Assembly (NCBI RefSeq): GCF_003013245.1
Contig: NZ_PXYY01000007.1
Span: forward strand, 1 to 51,925
Length of the DNA stretch: 51,925 nucleotides
Reading direction: 5' to 3'
DNA from: Neisseria iguanae
GTDB lineage: Bacteria > Pseudomonadota > Gammaproteobacteria > Burkholderiales > Neisseriaceae
In this document: piece after piece, positions 1 through 9,267 of the stretch
Layout: every line of letters begins with the position of its first letter
Position numbering within the stretch: the first letter of the stretch is position 1
Translations under genes and position numbers: made by a program
Notes under the pieces: generated by a model
Told to the model about the DNA's origin: nothing
What the model saw: only the letters and a program-made list of their open reading frames with translations
Databases searched by the model: none

Positions 1-299
1 TGTGCCCGGGTGTGTCGGGTTCGTCAAAACCACAAAAGAGATAAAAGCCAATACGGGTAACGGTGCTTGTGTCCGGGGTCGGATAGGCTGTGCCATCGGC
101 CGGGTAAAACGGCGTTGGACACGGACAGTCATGAACAAGGGGGACGGCTGCCGTTGTGACGGGCATAACGGCCTTTTTGCTGTTCGGGATAATTGGTGAT
201 GGGCTGCCGGCCGGTAATGAAGTGGTTTTTAAGCAATGGAAAGCGGTCAATATGTTTGGCAATCATGGTTTCGGTAGTTTGTTTGAACAAGCTGCTCAT
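1..299 (-). pseudogene. IS5-family transposase, decayed N-terminal part
   Basis: Starting at the ATG at 299 on the minus strand, the reading frame gives MSSLFKQTTETMIAKHIDRF followed by PLLK, which strongly resembles the start of neisserial IS5-family transposases (…AMIAKHIDRFPLLK…). The frame stops near 134 after about 54 codons. Past the stop, recognisable pieces continue in other frames: GRWHSLSDP near 90-120 and YLFCGFDEP near 20-50. The gene is therefore broken by at least two frameshifts and cannot make transposase. How much lies outside the window is unknown. Confidence 0.8.
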
Positions 300-423
300 G
301 AAGAAAACCCTCTAAATTCGGCTTAAAGGGAATTTAGAGGATTTTAGGGGTTTGGGACGTATTACGCCATTTGGTAACTATGGTTACTTTGCATGGGGTT
401 TAAGAGGGTTTTGCAAAGGTCTT
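1..423 (-). mobile_element. IS5-family element, 5' end of transposase plus terminus (truncated by window edge)
   Basis: The element reads leftward and continues off the window. Its outer end at about 406-423, read on the minus strand, is AAGACCTTTGCAAAACCC, the terminal-repeat type of neisserial IS5/IS1106-like elements. The element at the right edge of the window starts with the near-identical GAGACCTTTACAAAACCC. Between the transposase start and the terminus is the usual imperfect stem built from CCTCTAAATTC and GAATTTAGAGG (about 310-340). Assignment to the IS5/IS1106 type rests on recalled similarity of both the terminus and the first transposase residues. Confidence 0.8.
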
Positions 424-1259
424 GGCCCCTTACCCCATTGCGCTATTCGGGCGGCAAAGGGGTTTTTGCACCCTTTGTGAAGTCAGTTATCGAAGCCAAC
501 CACCTGCAAGGCGGACATTACCTTGAGCCGTTTGCAGGCGGGGCTGGTGTTGCCTTAAATTTGCTTTTCAACAGATATGTCTCCGATATTCATATCAACG
601 ATGCTGATTTGGCCATTTACCACTTTTGGCAATCCACGGTCAACGATACAGATAATTTCTTGGCCAAACTCCAGCAAACGCCTATCTCAATTGAAGAATG
701 GGAAAAACAAAAAATCATTTTAAAAGAACCTGAAAACCATTCCTGGTTAGAGCATGGGTTTTCAGCGTTCTATCTGAACCGCACTAATCGCTCCGGCATT
801 CTTAAAGCCGGAGTAATTGGAGGCAAAGCCCAAAGCGGTGAATATAAATTAAACGCACGTTTCAATAAAGAGCGCTTGACCAAACAGATTTTACGTATTG
901 CCGAATACGCGCAACATATCCATGTTTACAATTTCGATGCATTTGAACTTCTCAACCAAGTTGACCGGATATTACCCCAACCTTCCCTTACCTATTTGGA
1001 TCCGCCTTATTATGTTAAAGGTCAAGGGTTATACCGCAATTTCTACAACCATGATGACCATGTCAAAATCTGCCAAGCCTTAGAAAATATTCAAATCCCT
1101 TGGATTGTTTCATACGATAATTGCCTGGAAATTAAATCCATTTACCAAAATTACCGTCAGGATGAATATTTCTTATCCTACTGCGCATATAACAAAACCA
1201 AAGGATCGGAAATTATGATTTACGGCCATAACGTCCAAATACCCAAACAATCACTTTAA
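393..1259 (+). CDS. D12-class DNA N6-adenine methyltransferase (Dam-like)
   Basis: Predicted SAM-dependent DNA adenine methyltransferase of 288 residues. The SAM-binding motif I is seen as LEPFAGGAG (about residues 44-52) and the catalytic motif IV as YLDPPYY (about 198-204), preceded by the family's N-terminal LRYSGGKG. No endonuclease gene lies next to it, so it is either a solitary methylase or a phage or R-M remnant; the target sequence cannot be read from the protein. The N-terminus is odd: the first ten or so codons lie in the terminus of the adjacent IS5-like element (TIR at 406-423) and there is no ribosome-binding site before the ATG at 393. The native start may have been lost, and translation could use TTG 411 or TTG 438. 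Base composition is poorer in GC than the housekeeping genes here, which suggests transfer. Confidence 0.85.
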   Translation: MGFKRVLQRSWPLTPLRYSGGKGVFAPFVKSVIEANHLQGGHYLEPFAGGAGVALNLLFNRYVSDIHINDADLAIYHFWQSTVNDTDNFLAKLQQTPISIEEWEKQKIILKEPENHSWLEHGFSAFYLNRTNRSGILKAGVIGGKAQSGEYKLNARFNKERLTKQILRIAEYAQHIHVYNFDAFELLNQVDRILPQPSLTYLDPPYYVKGQGLYRNFYNHDDHVKICQALENIQIPWIVSYDNCLEIKSIYQNYRQDEYFLSYCAYNKTKGSEIMIYGHNVQIPKQSL

Positions 1260-1717
1260 TCCCCAGCCCGCCTTGCGCAGGCTTTTTTACCCATCTATCC
1301 GATATTGGACACAAATCCCCGATTTTCTGAATTTCAACCGGTATTTTCACATCACACCCCGCCAAGTGCGGGATTTTTTACGCCCAAATTTCAGACGGCT
1401 GATATATAGCAATGCTTAAGAATAAATTCTTTTAAATATTAAAGATATTATTAAAGATATATATTTTATATAGCATTTATATTTATATTAGATATTGCTT
1501 TATTATACAGCTTTGCTATACTTAACCTGACTTTCAGTAGGCTGAAAATAGCGGAAACCTAAGAGAGATAAAAGGTTATTTTTTCTTATGAATCAACAAA
1601 CAAGAAAAAGAAAAGCAATGAACGTTCAAAATAAAGGCGTGTTTTCATGCCACATCATCGGATTTTTTGTTATATTACGCCACTTAATTGGAATATAGTT
1701 ACATTAAGGATAACCAC
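1260..1717. other. AT-rich intergenic stretch with two terminator-like hairpins
   Basis: Two hairpins with T-runs follow the methyltransferase: AGCC…GGCTTTTTT at about 1263-1289, and CCCGCcaagtGCGGG plus ATTTTTTA at about 1357-1380. From 1420 to 1530 the DNA is extremely AT-rich with no sign of a gene. A 36-codon ATG frame at 1588-1698 has no recognisable features and is not called. Confidence 0.5.
1357..1380 (+). terminator. Rho-independent terminator
   Basis: A 5-bp GC stem (CCCGC/GCGGG) with a 5-nt loop, followed by ATTTTTTA. It lies about 100 bases after the methyltransferase stop. Confidence 0.6.
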
Positions 1718-2236
1718 ATGTTATTTATCAATATCACCTTTGCCTTTATTTTAGCGATCCGTTTTTATAGTCTGTCTATTTCTATCCGCCATGAAAAAGT
1801 ACTGATTGCAAACGGTGCGATACAATATGGTAAACGCAATTCCGCGCTCTTATCCATTGCCCATATTGTGTTTTATCTCGCAGCAATCATTGAAGCCAAC
1901 AACCAAAATACGTCATTCGACAGCACGTCACAAATAGGGCTGGCAATTTTGGTCTTTGCGTTTGCAATGCTATTTTATGTGATTCATGAACTGAAGGAGA
2001 TTTGGACAGTAAAACTTTATATTTTACCTGAACATAAAATCAACCGCTCTTTCTTGTTCAAATATGTACGTCACCCAAATTATTTCTTAAACATTATCCC
2101 TGAATTAATTGGTTTATCACTTTTCTGCCAAGCAAAATATACTGCATTGATTGGATTACCGATTTATTTGATTATCTTAGCGGTGCGCATTAAACAGGAA
2201 GAAAGCGCCATGGCGCATTTATTTCCGAAATCATAA
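1718..2236 (+). CDS. ICMT-family (isoprenylcysteine carboxyl methyltransferase-like) membrane protein
   Basis: An integral membrane protein of 172 residues with about four to five hydrophobic segments. The C-terminal part has the signature of ICMT/phospholipid methyltransferase-like proteins: the block KYVRHPNYFLN (about residues 115-125), then a hydrophobic pair of helices and a C-terminal RIKQEESAM, where the Glu-rich end normally completes the SAM-binding pocket. The bacterial substrates of this family are mostly unknown, so only a membrane methyltransferase is inferred. An upstream TTG at 1688 keeps the frame open, but the ATG at 1718 is preceded by TTAAGGATAA and is the better start. The gene is AT-rich compared with the rod-shape operon that follows and faces it tail to tail. 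Confidence 0.75.
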   Translation: MLFINITFAFILAIRFYSLSISIRHEKVLIANGAIQYGKRNSALLSIAHIVFYLAAIIEANNQNTSFDSTSQIGLAILVFAFAMLFYVIHELKEIWTVKLYILPEHKINRSFLFKYVRHPNYFLNIIPELIGLSLFCQAKYTALIGLPIYLIILAVRIKQEESAMAHLFPKS

Positions 2237-2411
2237 TTTATTTGTAATAGGTTGAAACTTTTTCTAAAATGACCGTATTTTTTCTCTGTCTTTAAAGCTT
2301 AATGACCAAAGATACTCCATTCCTCCTCAATTTAAGAAATTGGGGGACATTCTACCTTTGATGAAAGCATAGCTGAAATCTTCCTGACATAATCCAACGC
2401 TCTATTCCTAG

Positions 2412-3071
2412 CTATGCCAATTGAGGGAAAATCGATTTCAATCCGGCCACGATAATCTCCACCGATACCGCAGCCAACAACATACCCATGATGCGGTTGA
2501 GAATGCTCAAGCCGGTATCGCCCAACCATTTGCTCACTTTTGCTGAAGCCATCAACACTATATAACAAAACAGGCTGATAATGAATCCTGTGGCGATAAT
2601 GCTCACTACGTCCCAGTAATTTTGCGCGGCGGATGCATAAATAATCACCGTTGAAATACCACCCGGCCCAATCATCATTGGAATCGCAATCGGCACGACA
2701 GCAAACGACATCACATTATCCTTGGGCTTGGCCACAATAGTTATTTCCCTGCCTTCACCCGTACCCAAATCAGGTTTAGCCGGATTGTCGTCGCCTTTCA
2801 TCATCGAAATGGCAATCAATAACACCAAAATACCGCCGCCGATTTGGAATGAGCCGACGCTGATACCCAGCAGTTTCAAAATAAAACCACCGCTGACCGC
2901 AAAAACAGAAATAACGATAAACACCGACAAAGTTGCCATTTTAGCAATTTTCCGACGTTCGCGCGTACTGTGGTTGCGGGTTAAATCCAGGTAAATCGAT
3001 AAGGCACTAAACGGATTGATCAATACCATGAATGCAACAATCAATTTGGTGATTTCAACACCCAATTCCAT
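2412..3071 (-). CDS. MarC-family (UPF0056) integral membrane protein
   Basis: 219 residues with six predicted membrane spans. The family's N-terminal motif is seen as LINPFSALSIYLDLT (about residues 17-31) and the repeat-related motif as VPIAIPMMIGPGGIST (about 126-141). MarC proteins were once linked to multiple antibiotic resistance, but that role has not held up; their transport function is unknown. The gene lies 14 bases after rodA on the same strand and is probably the last gene of the mreB-rodA transcription unit. The stop codon TAG is at 2412-2414. Confidence 0.85.
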   Translation of the reverse strand: MELGVEITKLIVAFMVLINPFSALSIYLDLTRNHSTRERRKIAKMATLSVFIVISVFAVSGGFILKLLGISVGSFQIGGGILVLLIAISMMKGDDNPAKPDLGTGEGREITIVAKPKDNVMSFAVVPIAIPMMIGPGGISTVIIYASAAQNYWDVVSIIATGFIISLFCYIVLMASAKVSKWLGDTGLSILNRIMGMLLAAVSVEIIVAGLKSIFPQLA

Positions 3072-3085
3072 AACTTATCCCTTGT

Positions 3086-4216
3086 TTAAGAATCTTCTTT
3101 CGACCGTGGTAATTTTTGTTCGTTGGCAATACCCATCAATAAAGCCAGAATCATCATGATGGAAATAGTCGCAGTTCCACCGTAACTCACCAGCGGCAAC
3201 GGCACACCAACCACCGGCAGAATACCGCTCACCATACCCATGTTCACAAAGGCATAACAGAAAAAAGTCATGGTCAGCGCACCGGCCAGCGTGCGGCTGT
3301 ATAGATGTTGCGCGCGGGCAGCAATGTATAAACCGCGTGCCAAAATCACCAAATACACCAGCAGTAATAAAATATTGCCAATTAAGCCGAATTCTTCGCC
3401 AAATACGGCAAAAATAAAATCGGTAGTGGCTTCGGGAATGTAGTCCAGATGCGTTTGCGTGCCATTGAGCCAACCTTTGCCCCAAACACCGCCCGAGCCG
3501 ATGGCAATCATGGACTGAATAATATGATAACCATCACCCAAAGGGTCTTTAGTCGGATCCAACAAGGTCAACACGCGCGTTTTCTGATAATCGCGCATGC
3601 CGTAGTTCCACAGCAGAGGCAAGGCGGCAACAAATGCCGCAAAGGCAGCCAAAATAATTTTCCATGGCAAACCGGCAAAATACACCACAAAAATACCCGA
3701 AGCCATAATCAATACGGCTGTACCCAAATCAGGCTGTTTCAATATCAAAGCCACCGGCATCGCCATCAAGCCGAAAGCGGCAAGATAGTGCCACCAGCGA
3801 AGTCTGCCCTCAAACCGTTGAAAAAACCACGCCACCATCATTGGCAAGCCGATTTTCATGATTTCAGACGGCTGAATCCGTATGCCGAGATCCAACCAGC
3901 GGGTTGAACCGTTGACCGTCACCCCCGCCACTTCCACACCGATTAATAACACCACACCGACGGTGTAAATCGGCAACGCCCATTTTGCAACCATTTTAGG
4001 CGGAATCTGCGCCACTACCCACAATAAAATAAAGCCGATAACGGTGTGCAGCGTTTTGTTTTCCAATTGACCGAATTCTTGTCCGTCGGCCGAATACAGT
4101 AAAAACAGACTCATGACATACACGGTCGACATCGCAAAAAACAGCCACGGATCAATCGGTTTCCACACTGTTTGTCTGATTTTCGTCGCCCAACTGCCGC
4201 TTTGATGTTCAGTCAT
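3086..4216 (-). CDS. rodA: Rod-shape SEDS peptidoglycan glycosyltransferase RodA (MrdB)
   Basis: A 376-residue polytopic membrane protein with about ten spans. SEDS-family signatures are clear: a conserved Trp/Asp-containing stretch NGSTRWLDLGIRIQPSEIMK (about residues 103-122), KQPDLGTA (about 160), and the C-terminal PLPLVSYGGTATISIM (about 337-352). RodA polymerises glycan strands from lipid II and works with the transpeptidase PBP2 in the elongasome. Its start overlaps the end of the PBP2 gene by 8 bases, which suggests translational coupling. Length is typical for the family. Confidence 0.97.
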   Translation of the reverse strand: MTEHQSGSWATKIRQTVWKPIDPWLFFAMSTVYVMSLFLLYSADGQEFGQLENKTLHTVIGFILLWVVAQIPPKMVAKWALPIYTVGVVLLIGVEVAGVTVNGSTRWLDLGIRIQPSEIMKIGLPMMVAWFFQRFEGRLRWWHYLAAFGLMAMPVALILKQPDLGTAVLIMASGIFVVYFAGLPWKIILAAFAAFVAALPLLWNYGMRDYQKTRVLTLLDPTKDPLGDGYHIIQSMIAIGSGGVWGKGWLNGTQTHLDYIPEATTDFIFAVFGEEFGLIGNILLLLVYLVILARGLYIAARAQHLYSRTLAGALTMTFFCYAFVNMGMVSGILPVVGVPLPLVSYGGTATISIMMILALLMGIANEQKLPRSKEDS

Positions 4217-6269
4217 TTGGCGTTTCCTTTGCCGGTTGTCCGTTTACGGAATATTGATGGTGCTGATAGGCCGTCTGAAAAACCGAAGGTCGAACCGGTT
4301 TGGCTTCTTGGACTCCAATGGTAGCCTGTTTCACCAATGCTTCAGATTCTGGCGGAAAATGATTTTGCTTGACATTCAGCATATAAAAATCGGTCAGGTT
4401 TCGTGCCAATGGTGCTGCATTGGCACCCCAGCCGCCGTTTTCTAACAAAACAGCAATAGCAATTTCCGGTTTGTCAACTGGCGCAAACGAAATAAACCAT
4501 GCATGGTCACGATGCTGTTCGCGCAAGGCAGCAGCATTATACGATTTACCCTGCTGGATTTGTACGACCTGGGCTGTACCGGTTTTACCGCCCATGCTGT
4601 ATGCCAAACCTGTGCCGATACGGTAGCCCGTACCACCAGGTTTCAATACTTTCACCATGGCATTTTTAATGTATTCGAAATTATTACGTTTAAACGGAAT
4701 GGTACGTTCGGGATTCGGGTTGATGATGGTAATTTCGCGATCGTTGTAATTCAAAACTTCTTTTACCAAATGCGGCCGGTAAACCACGCCGTTATTGGCC
4801 AGAGAAGCCGTTGCATGTGCCATCTGCAAAGGGGTATAGGCGTTATAACCCTGCCCCACGCTCACTGACACCATTTCACTCGGTAACCATTCGCGTACCG
4901 AAGGAGATTTGGCTTTGGCAAATCGCTTAGCTTTCCATTCACGGCTCGGCAAAATACCGCGGTATTCGTTCGGCAAATCGATACCGGTTTGGGCACCCAA
5001 GCCAAACTCAGCCAAATAAGGATGCGTTTTATCAATGCCTAATTCATAGCCGGCACGATAAAAGAAGGTATCCGATGAAACCTGAATCGCGCGGCTCAAG
5101 TTAGCCGAACCATGGCCGCTGCGCACGGCATCACGGAATAAATGCCGGCTACCGGGAATACCCCACGCACCCGGAGCAGGCAACACGGTTGATTGCGTCA
5201 ATTTGCCACTTTCCAAAAATGCCATGCCCATAAAAGGCTTAAAGGTTGAACCCGGCGGATACAGACCTTGCGTTACACGATTGATTAAAGGACGTTGCCA
5301 ATCTTGATTCAGTGATTTCCATGTTTCCGTATCAATGCCGTCGATAAACAAATTTGGGTCGAATGAAGGTTTGGAAACAAATGCCAACACGTCCCCGTTT
5401 TGCGGATTAATCGCCACAACTGCTCCGCGTTTTCCGCCCAAAATACGGTCGGCCTCAAGCTGCATGCGGATATCCATGCCCAAACGCAAGGTTTGTCCCA
5501 TCTTAGGTGGTACATTTTTCAAAACTTTCACGATATTGCCGTACGCATCTTTTTCCACTTCTTGATAGCCCGGCAAACCGTGAAGCTGGTGTTCATAATA
5601 ATTTTCTAGACCTGACTTACCGATATGGGTGCTGCCACGATACAGTGCGGTTAATTCTTCCTCCCTCAGTTTTTCTTGGTCTCGGTCGCTGATGCGGCCA
5701 ATGTAGCCCAAGAAATGCGAGGTCAGCGCACCGTAAGGATAGGAACGGAATGTCCGCGAATTGACTTCAACACCTTTAAATTCATGCAAATGCACAGCTA
5801 ATTTAGCGGCTTCTTCATCCGTCAGCTTCAATTTTAACGGAATATTCTCGTACTTACGGTAACGTTCACGGTATTTTTTAAAGCGTTTCAAATCAGTTTC
5901 GCTGATATGGACATACTGTCCTAAGGCTTCTACCAAATCATCCATTTTGCCTTCAATTTCACTGGGAATCACTTCTAATGAAAACACAGGATAATTTTTT
6001 GCCAAAGGTACGCCGTTGACATCAACAATTTCTCCGCGAATAGGCGGTTTAGGAATAATGGTGATGCGGTTGGTCGAAGCACGCCCAGTAAAGTCGTCAT
6101 AACGTGCCACTTGTAGATAGACGAAACGTGCCAACAATAAGGCGAAAAAAACCAAAATCAGTACAAAAGCCACTAACAACCGCAGCACAGAATCTGATTG
6201 CGACACATTAGCGGCTGATTGTTTAGGTATGGATTTCACCGGTTCGGCGGATAAATTTCGTTTCAACAT
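4209..6269 (-). CDS. mrdA: Penicillin-binding protein 2, elongasome transpeptidase (MrdA)
   Basis: A class B penicillin-binding protein anchored by one N-terminal membrane helix (VLRLLVAFVLILVFFALLLA in the first 55 residues). A dimerisation domain follows, then the transpeptidase domain with its active-site serine in PPGSTFKPF (around residue 345), the second motif SSDTFF (about 60 residues later) and KTGTAQV (about 555). It crosslinks side-wall peptidoglycan together with RodA and MreCD. The ATG at 6269 sits 4 bases past the mreD stop; an in-frame GTG at 6287 overlaps mreD and is an alternative start giving 692 residues. The C-terminal 60 residues past the catalytic domain are rich in Pro and Gln and probably flexible. 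Confidence 0.96.
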   Translation of the reverse strand: MLKRNLSAEPVKSIPKQSAANVSQSDSVLRLLVAFVLILVFFALLLARFVYLQVARYDDFTGRASTNRITIIPKPPIRGEIVDVNGVPLAKNYPVFSLEVIPSEIEGKMDDLVEALGQYVHISETDLKRFKKYRERYRKYENIPLKLKLTDEEAAKLAVHLHEFKGVEVNSRTFRSYPYGALTSHFLGYIGRISDRDQEKLREEELTALYRGSTHIGKSGLENYYEHQLHGLPGYQEVEKDAYGNIVKVLKNVPPKMGQTLRLGMDIRMQLEADRILGGKRGAVVAINPQNGDVLAFVSKPSFDPNLFIDGIDTETWKSLNQDWQRPLINRVTQGLYPPGSTFKPFMGMAFLESGKLTQSTVLPAPGAWGIPGSRHLFRDAVRSGHGSANLSRAIQVSSDTFFYRAGYELGIDKTHPYLAEFGLGAQTGIDLPNEYRGILPSREWKAKRFAKAKSPSVREWLPSEMVSVSVGQGYNAYTPLQMAHATASLANNGVVYRPHLVKEVLNYNDREITIINPNPERTIPFKRNNFEYIKNAMVKVLKPGGTGYRIGTGLAYSMGGKTGTAQVVQIQQGKSYNAAALREQHRDHAWFISFAPVDKPEIAIAVLLENGGWGANAAPLARNLTDFYMLNVKQNHFPPESEALVKQATIGVQEAKPVRPSVFQTAYQHHQYSVNGQPAKETPND

Positions 6270-6273
6270 GATT

Positions 6274-6777
6274 TTATCGACGGGCACGGCTGATATTGAT
6301 CAGAATCAGCATTAACTGACTGAGCAAAGGCCAAAGCAACGCACCGATAAAAGGCGCGATAAAACTTTGCCAAGTAATGATTTGATAATTTAAAAACAGC
6401 CGTGCGACCACTAATACAGCCTGATTGCACAACAAAGCCGCCAATACCACTAAGATCTGCATCACATGACCGTAAAGCATGATTTGGCGGTGATAACTAA
6501 AAACAAAAAACACCACTACTGTATAAGACAAGGCATGCAAACCCAAAGATGCAGCAGTGCCGATATCGACCAGCAGCCCCACCACAAAAGCCACGCCCAT
6601 GCCCACTACCTGCGGGCGTTGCATGGTCCAATACAGCAAGGTTAATGCAGTCAATTCCGGCAACCAGAAAAACATGTCAAAAGGAAACGGCATGAAGTCC
6701 AGCAGCATGGCAACAATAAAGGTTGCCACCACCATACCCAACGGCACGGCGTGGAAAGAATCGTCAAATTCGTTCAT
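6274..6777 (-). CDS. mreD: Rod shape-determining protein MreD
   Basis: A small, very hydrophobic protein (167 residues, about five to six membrane spans) placed between mreC and mrdA, the usual slot for MreD. The MreD stretch DFMPFPFDMFFWLPELTALT (about residues 28-47) is followed by VGLLVDIGTAASLGLHALSY (about 65-84), which matches the family's conserved LGLLxDxxxxxxLGxHAL pattern. MreD is the inner-membrane partner linking MreC to RodA-PBP2. The start is 6 bases past the mreC stop. Confidence 0.93.
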   Translation of the reverse strand: MNEFDDSFHAVPLGMVVATFIVAMLLDFMPFPFDMFFWLPELTALTLLYWTMQRPQVVGMGVAFVVGLLVDIGTAASLGLHALSYTVVVFFVFSYHRQIMLYGHVMQILVVLAALLCNQAVLVVARLFLNYQIITWQSFIAPFIGALLWPLLSQLMLILINISRARR

Positions 6778-6783
6778 GGTGAT

Positions 6784-7635
6784 TTAAGGTTCCGTCGGCG
6801 CATCAATGTGTTGCGGCAAAACCAACACAAAGCGGCTGCCTTGCAATGCGGCGAAAGGCGTAAGCGTCGTATCATAATAAGGCGTACCCGAAACACGCAC
6901 CACCTGATTGACCGTTGCGACCGGAATACCGGTCGGATACACACTATCCAAACCTGATGTCAATAAGATATCACTAGGCTTCAAGTCAGAAGCTACCGGA
7001 AAATACCGCAAATCCAGTTTGGTACCGCCGCCGTAAAGGAGGCTACGCTCGCCGGTACGCTCGACAACCACCGGAACAATGGTCTTGCTGCTTGTTAACA
7101 AACTGATTTCAGAACTCTTCAACTGCACTTGTGTGACTTGTCCGATTAAGCCTTCGGTATCAATGACTGCATCGCCGGCTTTGACACCATCGCTGCTGCC
7201 TTTATTGATAATCAGTTTTTCTGAAAGCGGATCTTTGCCGTTGGAAATTACTTCCGCACCAATCACATCACTGATGCCACGCTGTTGCAAGCCATAAAGT
7301 TTTTTCAGCTCGCCCAATTCGCGCAGGTTGACTTTATCGCGTTGCAAGAGGATTTTCAGGCGGCCGTTTTCTTCCTGCAAAATGCGGTTTTGCTCAAGAA
7401 GCGCGGCCTGAGATTGCGACAGATTACCGACATACTGATAGAGACGGACAGGCTGGTTGGCCAGCCACTGTATCGGATACAGAATGGTTGCCCCCGCCTG
7501 ACGAATGGATTGAACGGCGGCAAAGCGGCTGTCAAGCATCATCAAAGCAATGCCAAGCACCACATAAACCGCCAGCTTGAATAATGGCTTGCGACTGTTG
7601 GTATCGCCGTCAAACCGTAAAGACGATTGTTTCAT
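6784..7635 (-). CDS. mreC: Rod shape-determining protein MreC
   Basis: 283 residues: an N-terminal transmembrane helix (about 20-40), a periplasmic coiled coil (about 70-125, with leucine-rich heptads such as LLEQNRILQEENGRLKILLQ), then the beta-barrel MreC domain with INKGSSDGVKAGDAVID (about 142-158) and GLIGQVTQV. MreC forms periplasmic filaments that organise PBP2 and RodA. It starts 15 bases after the mreB stop in the same operon. Length is within the family range. Confidence 0.95.
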   Translation of the reverse strand: MKQSSLRFDGDTNSRKPLFKLAVYVVLGIALMMLDSRFAAVQSIRQAGATILYPIQWLANQPVRLYQYVGNLSQSQAALLEQNRILQEENGRLKILLQRDKVNLRELGELKKLYGLQQRGISDVIGAEVISNGKDPLSEKLIINKGSSDGVKAGDAVIDTEGLIGQVTQVQLKSSEISLLTSSKTIVPVVVERTGERSLLYGGGTKLDLRYFPVASDLKPSDILLTSGLDSVYPTGIPVATVNQVVRVSGTPYYDTTLTPFAALQGSRFVLVLPQHIDAPTEP

Positions 7636-7650
7636 ACCTACCTTTTACGG

Positions 7651-8691
7651 TTAAGGATTCTCAGCGAAAACAGCATCCCATTTGCCGATATAGTCTAAGG
7701 CCTTACCTGCACCATAAGCCACGCAGTTCAAAGGCTCATCAGCAATACCTACAGGCAAGCCGGTGGCATCAGCCAATAAAGTATCGATGCCTTTAAGCAA
7801 AGCACCTCCACCGGTCAACATAATACCACGGTCGGCAATATCACCGGCCAACTCTGGCGGCGCCTGTTCTAGCGCCAAACGTACGGCACGCACGATTTGA
7901 TTCAAAGGCTCGCTTAACGCTTCGCGGACTTCATCGGTCGTTACCGCAATCGATTTTGGCGTACCTTCCGACAGATCGCGGCCTTTCACACGTACCGCAC
8001 TCATGTCATCATTTCCGAATGCCGAACCGATTTTCTTTTTCAATTCTTCCGCTGTCGCCCCACCAATCAATACACCGCGCTTACGACGCACATAATGCAC
8101 AATGCTTTCATCAAACGCATCACCGCCGGCACGCACAGAATCCGAATACGCCATACCGCCTAACGACAAGATACCGATTTCTGTCGTACCGCCACCGATA
8201 TCAACAATCATCGAACCGGCAGTTTCTTCAATCGGCAAACTCGCTCCCAGAGCCGCAGCCATCGGCTCTTCAATCAGATGCACGCTGGATGCCCCTGTGG
8301 CAAACGCGGAATCACGAATTGCCTTGCGTTCAACCTGGGTCGAACCGCCCGGAACACAAATCACCACACGTGGTGGCACGATCATGCGGCCGCCAGTTGC
8401 TTTTTTAATCAGCAAGCCCAACATACGTTCAGTAATATTAAAGTCGGCAATCACACCATCTTTCATCGGACGGATAATTTCAATATTACGCGGCGCGCGC
8501 CCCTGCATTTTCTTGGCTTCCATACCGACAGCCACAATCTTGGTTTTACCGTTTGGCAGCCCCGTCTGCACGGCCACAATTGACGGTTCGTCCAGAACGA
8601 TACCTCGGTCACGCACATAAATCAGCGTATTGACCGTACCCAAGTCGATGGCGATGTCATTAGAAAGAAAATGGGATAAAAAACGAAACAT
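7651..8691 (-). CDS. mreB: Actin-like rod-shape protein MreB
   Basis: 346 residues. The phosphate-1 loop is seen as DIAIDLGTVNTLIY (about residues 11-24), the phosphate-2 region as MIVDIGGGTTEIGILSL (about 160-176) and the adenosine motif as LTGGGALLKGID near residue 290. MreB filaments position the elongasome. The frame is open to 8715, but the ATG at 8691 (MFRFLSHFLSND) aligns with the normal MreB N-terminus, and AGGT lies a few bases upstream. First gene of the leftward operon mreB-mreC-mreD-mrdA-rodA-marC. An mreB operon fits a rod-shaped Neisseria or a coccus that kept the genes; classical coccoid species have lost mreB. Confidence 0.97.
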   Translation of the reverse strand: MFRFLSHFLSNDIAIDLGTVNTLIYVRDRGIVLDEPSIVAVQTGLPNGKTKIVAVGMEAKKMQGRAPRNIEIIRPMKDGVIADFNITERMLGLLIKKATGGRMIVPPRVVICVPGGSTQVERKAIRDSAFATGASSVHLIEEPMAAALGASLPIEETAGSMIVDIGGGTTEIGILSLGGMAYSDSVRAGGDAFDESIVHYVRRKRGVLIGGATAEELKKKIGSAFGNDDMSAVRVKGRDLSEGTPKSIAVTTDEVREALSEPLNQIVRAVRLALEQAPPELAGDIADRGIMLTGGGALLKGIDTLLADATGLPVGIADEPLNCVAYGAGKALDYIGKWDAVFAENP

Positions 8692-8827
8692 GAAAATACC
8701 TGAAATCTCGGGCAATCGCCCTTAACGTGTTATTTTAAATAATCTTCTCAGAGCATATAGACACAATAATTCAGACGGCCTGCCATCATTTGATTGATAA
8801 ACCAAGCCACCCCGATGGATTTTCGGT

Positions 8828-8833
8828 TATAAT
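8828..8833 (+). promoter_or_regulatory. Candidate -10 box for gatC
   Basis: A perfect TATAAT 73 bases before gatC in the mreB-gatC divergent gap. No clear -35 hexamer is seen at 16-18 bases upstream, so this is a weak call. Confidence 0.35.
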
Positions 8834-8905
8834 TCTTCATTTCATTGAAGATGAACGCAATGATACCCTATAAAGGTTAGATTTGCTATCAGACAAGGAT
8901 TTTTT

Positions 8906-9196
8906 ATGGCTTTAACCTTAAACGATGTGGAAAAAATTGCCAAACTTTCCCGCCTGCGTTTAACTGACGGAGAGCAAGTGCAAACCCTGCAAGAATTGAA
9001 CAACATCTTCACCATGGTTGAAAAAATGCAAACCGTCAACACCGACGGCATCGAACCAATGGCACACCCGCACGAAGTCGCTCTGCGCCTACGCGAAGAC
9101 AAAGTTACCGAGAGCGACCATGCTGCCGAATACCAAACTGCTGCACCTGAAGTACGTAACCGTTTATACATCGTACCGCAAGTCATCGAAGAATAA
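8906..9196 (+). CDS. gatC: Asp-tRNA(Asn)/Glu-tRNA(Gln) amidotransferase subunit C
   Basis: 96 residues, the usual length for GatC. The protein begins [19 protein letters not shown], the typical N-terminal helix, and carries the family's [20 protein letters not shown] (about residues 49-68), the Leu-Arg-x-Asp segment that wraps around GatA. GatC stabilises the GatAB complex that converts misacylated Glu-tRNA(Gln) or Asp-tRNA(Asn). It is followed after 71 bases by gatA, with a DUS and a degenerate inverted DUS between them. Confidence 0.97.
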   Translation: MALTLNDVEKIAKLSRLRLTDGEQVQTLQELNNIFTMVEKMQTVNTDGIEPMAHPHEVALRLREDKVTESDHAAEYQTAAPEVRNRLYIVPQVIEE

Positions 9197-9267
9197 ATTG
9201 ATTTTCAGACGGCCTGCACCAATTTCAAACGAAAGGCCGTTTGAAACACAAAAATTCGGAAACCATC

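Noticed and set aside
1588-1698. 36-codon ATG frame in the AT-rich gap
   Set aside because: Lys/Gln-rich start and hydrophobic end without family resemblance; too short to support.
2332-2411. Minus-strand tail reading RNRALDYVRKISAMLSSK after the MarC stop
   Set aside because: It suggests the end of some lost gene, but it overlaps marC in another frame and could not be tied to any family.
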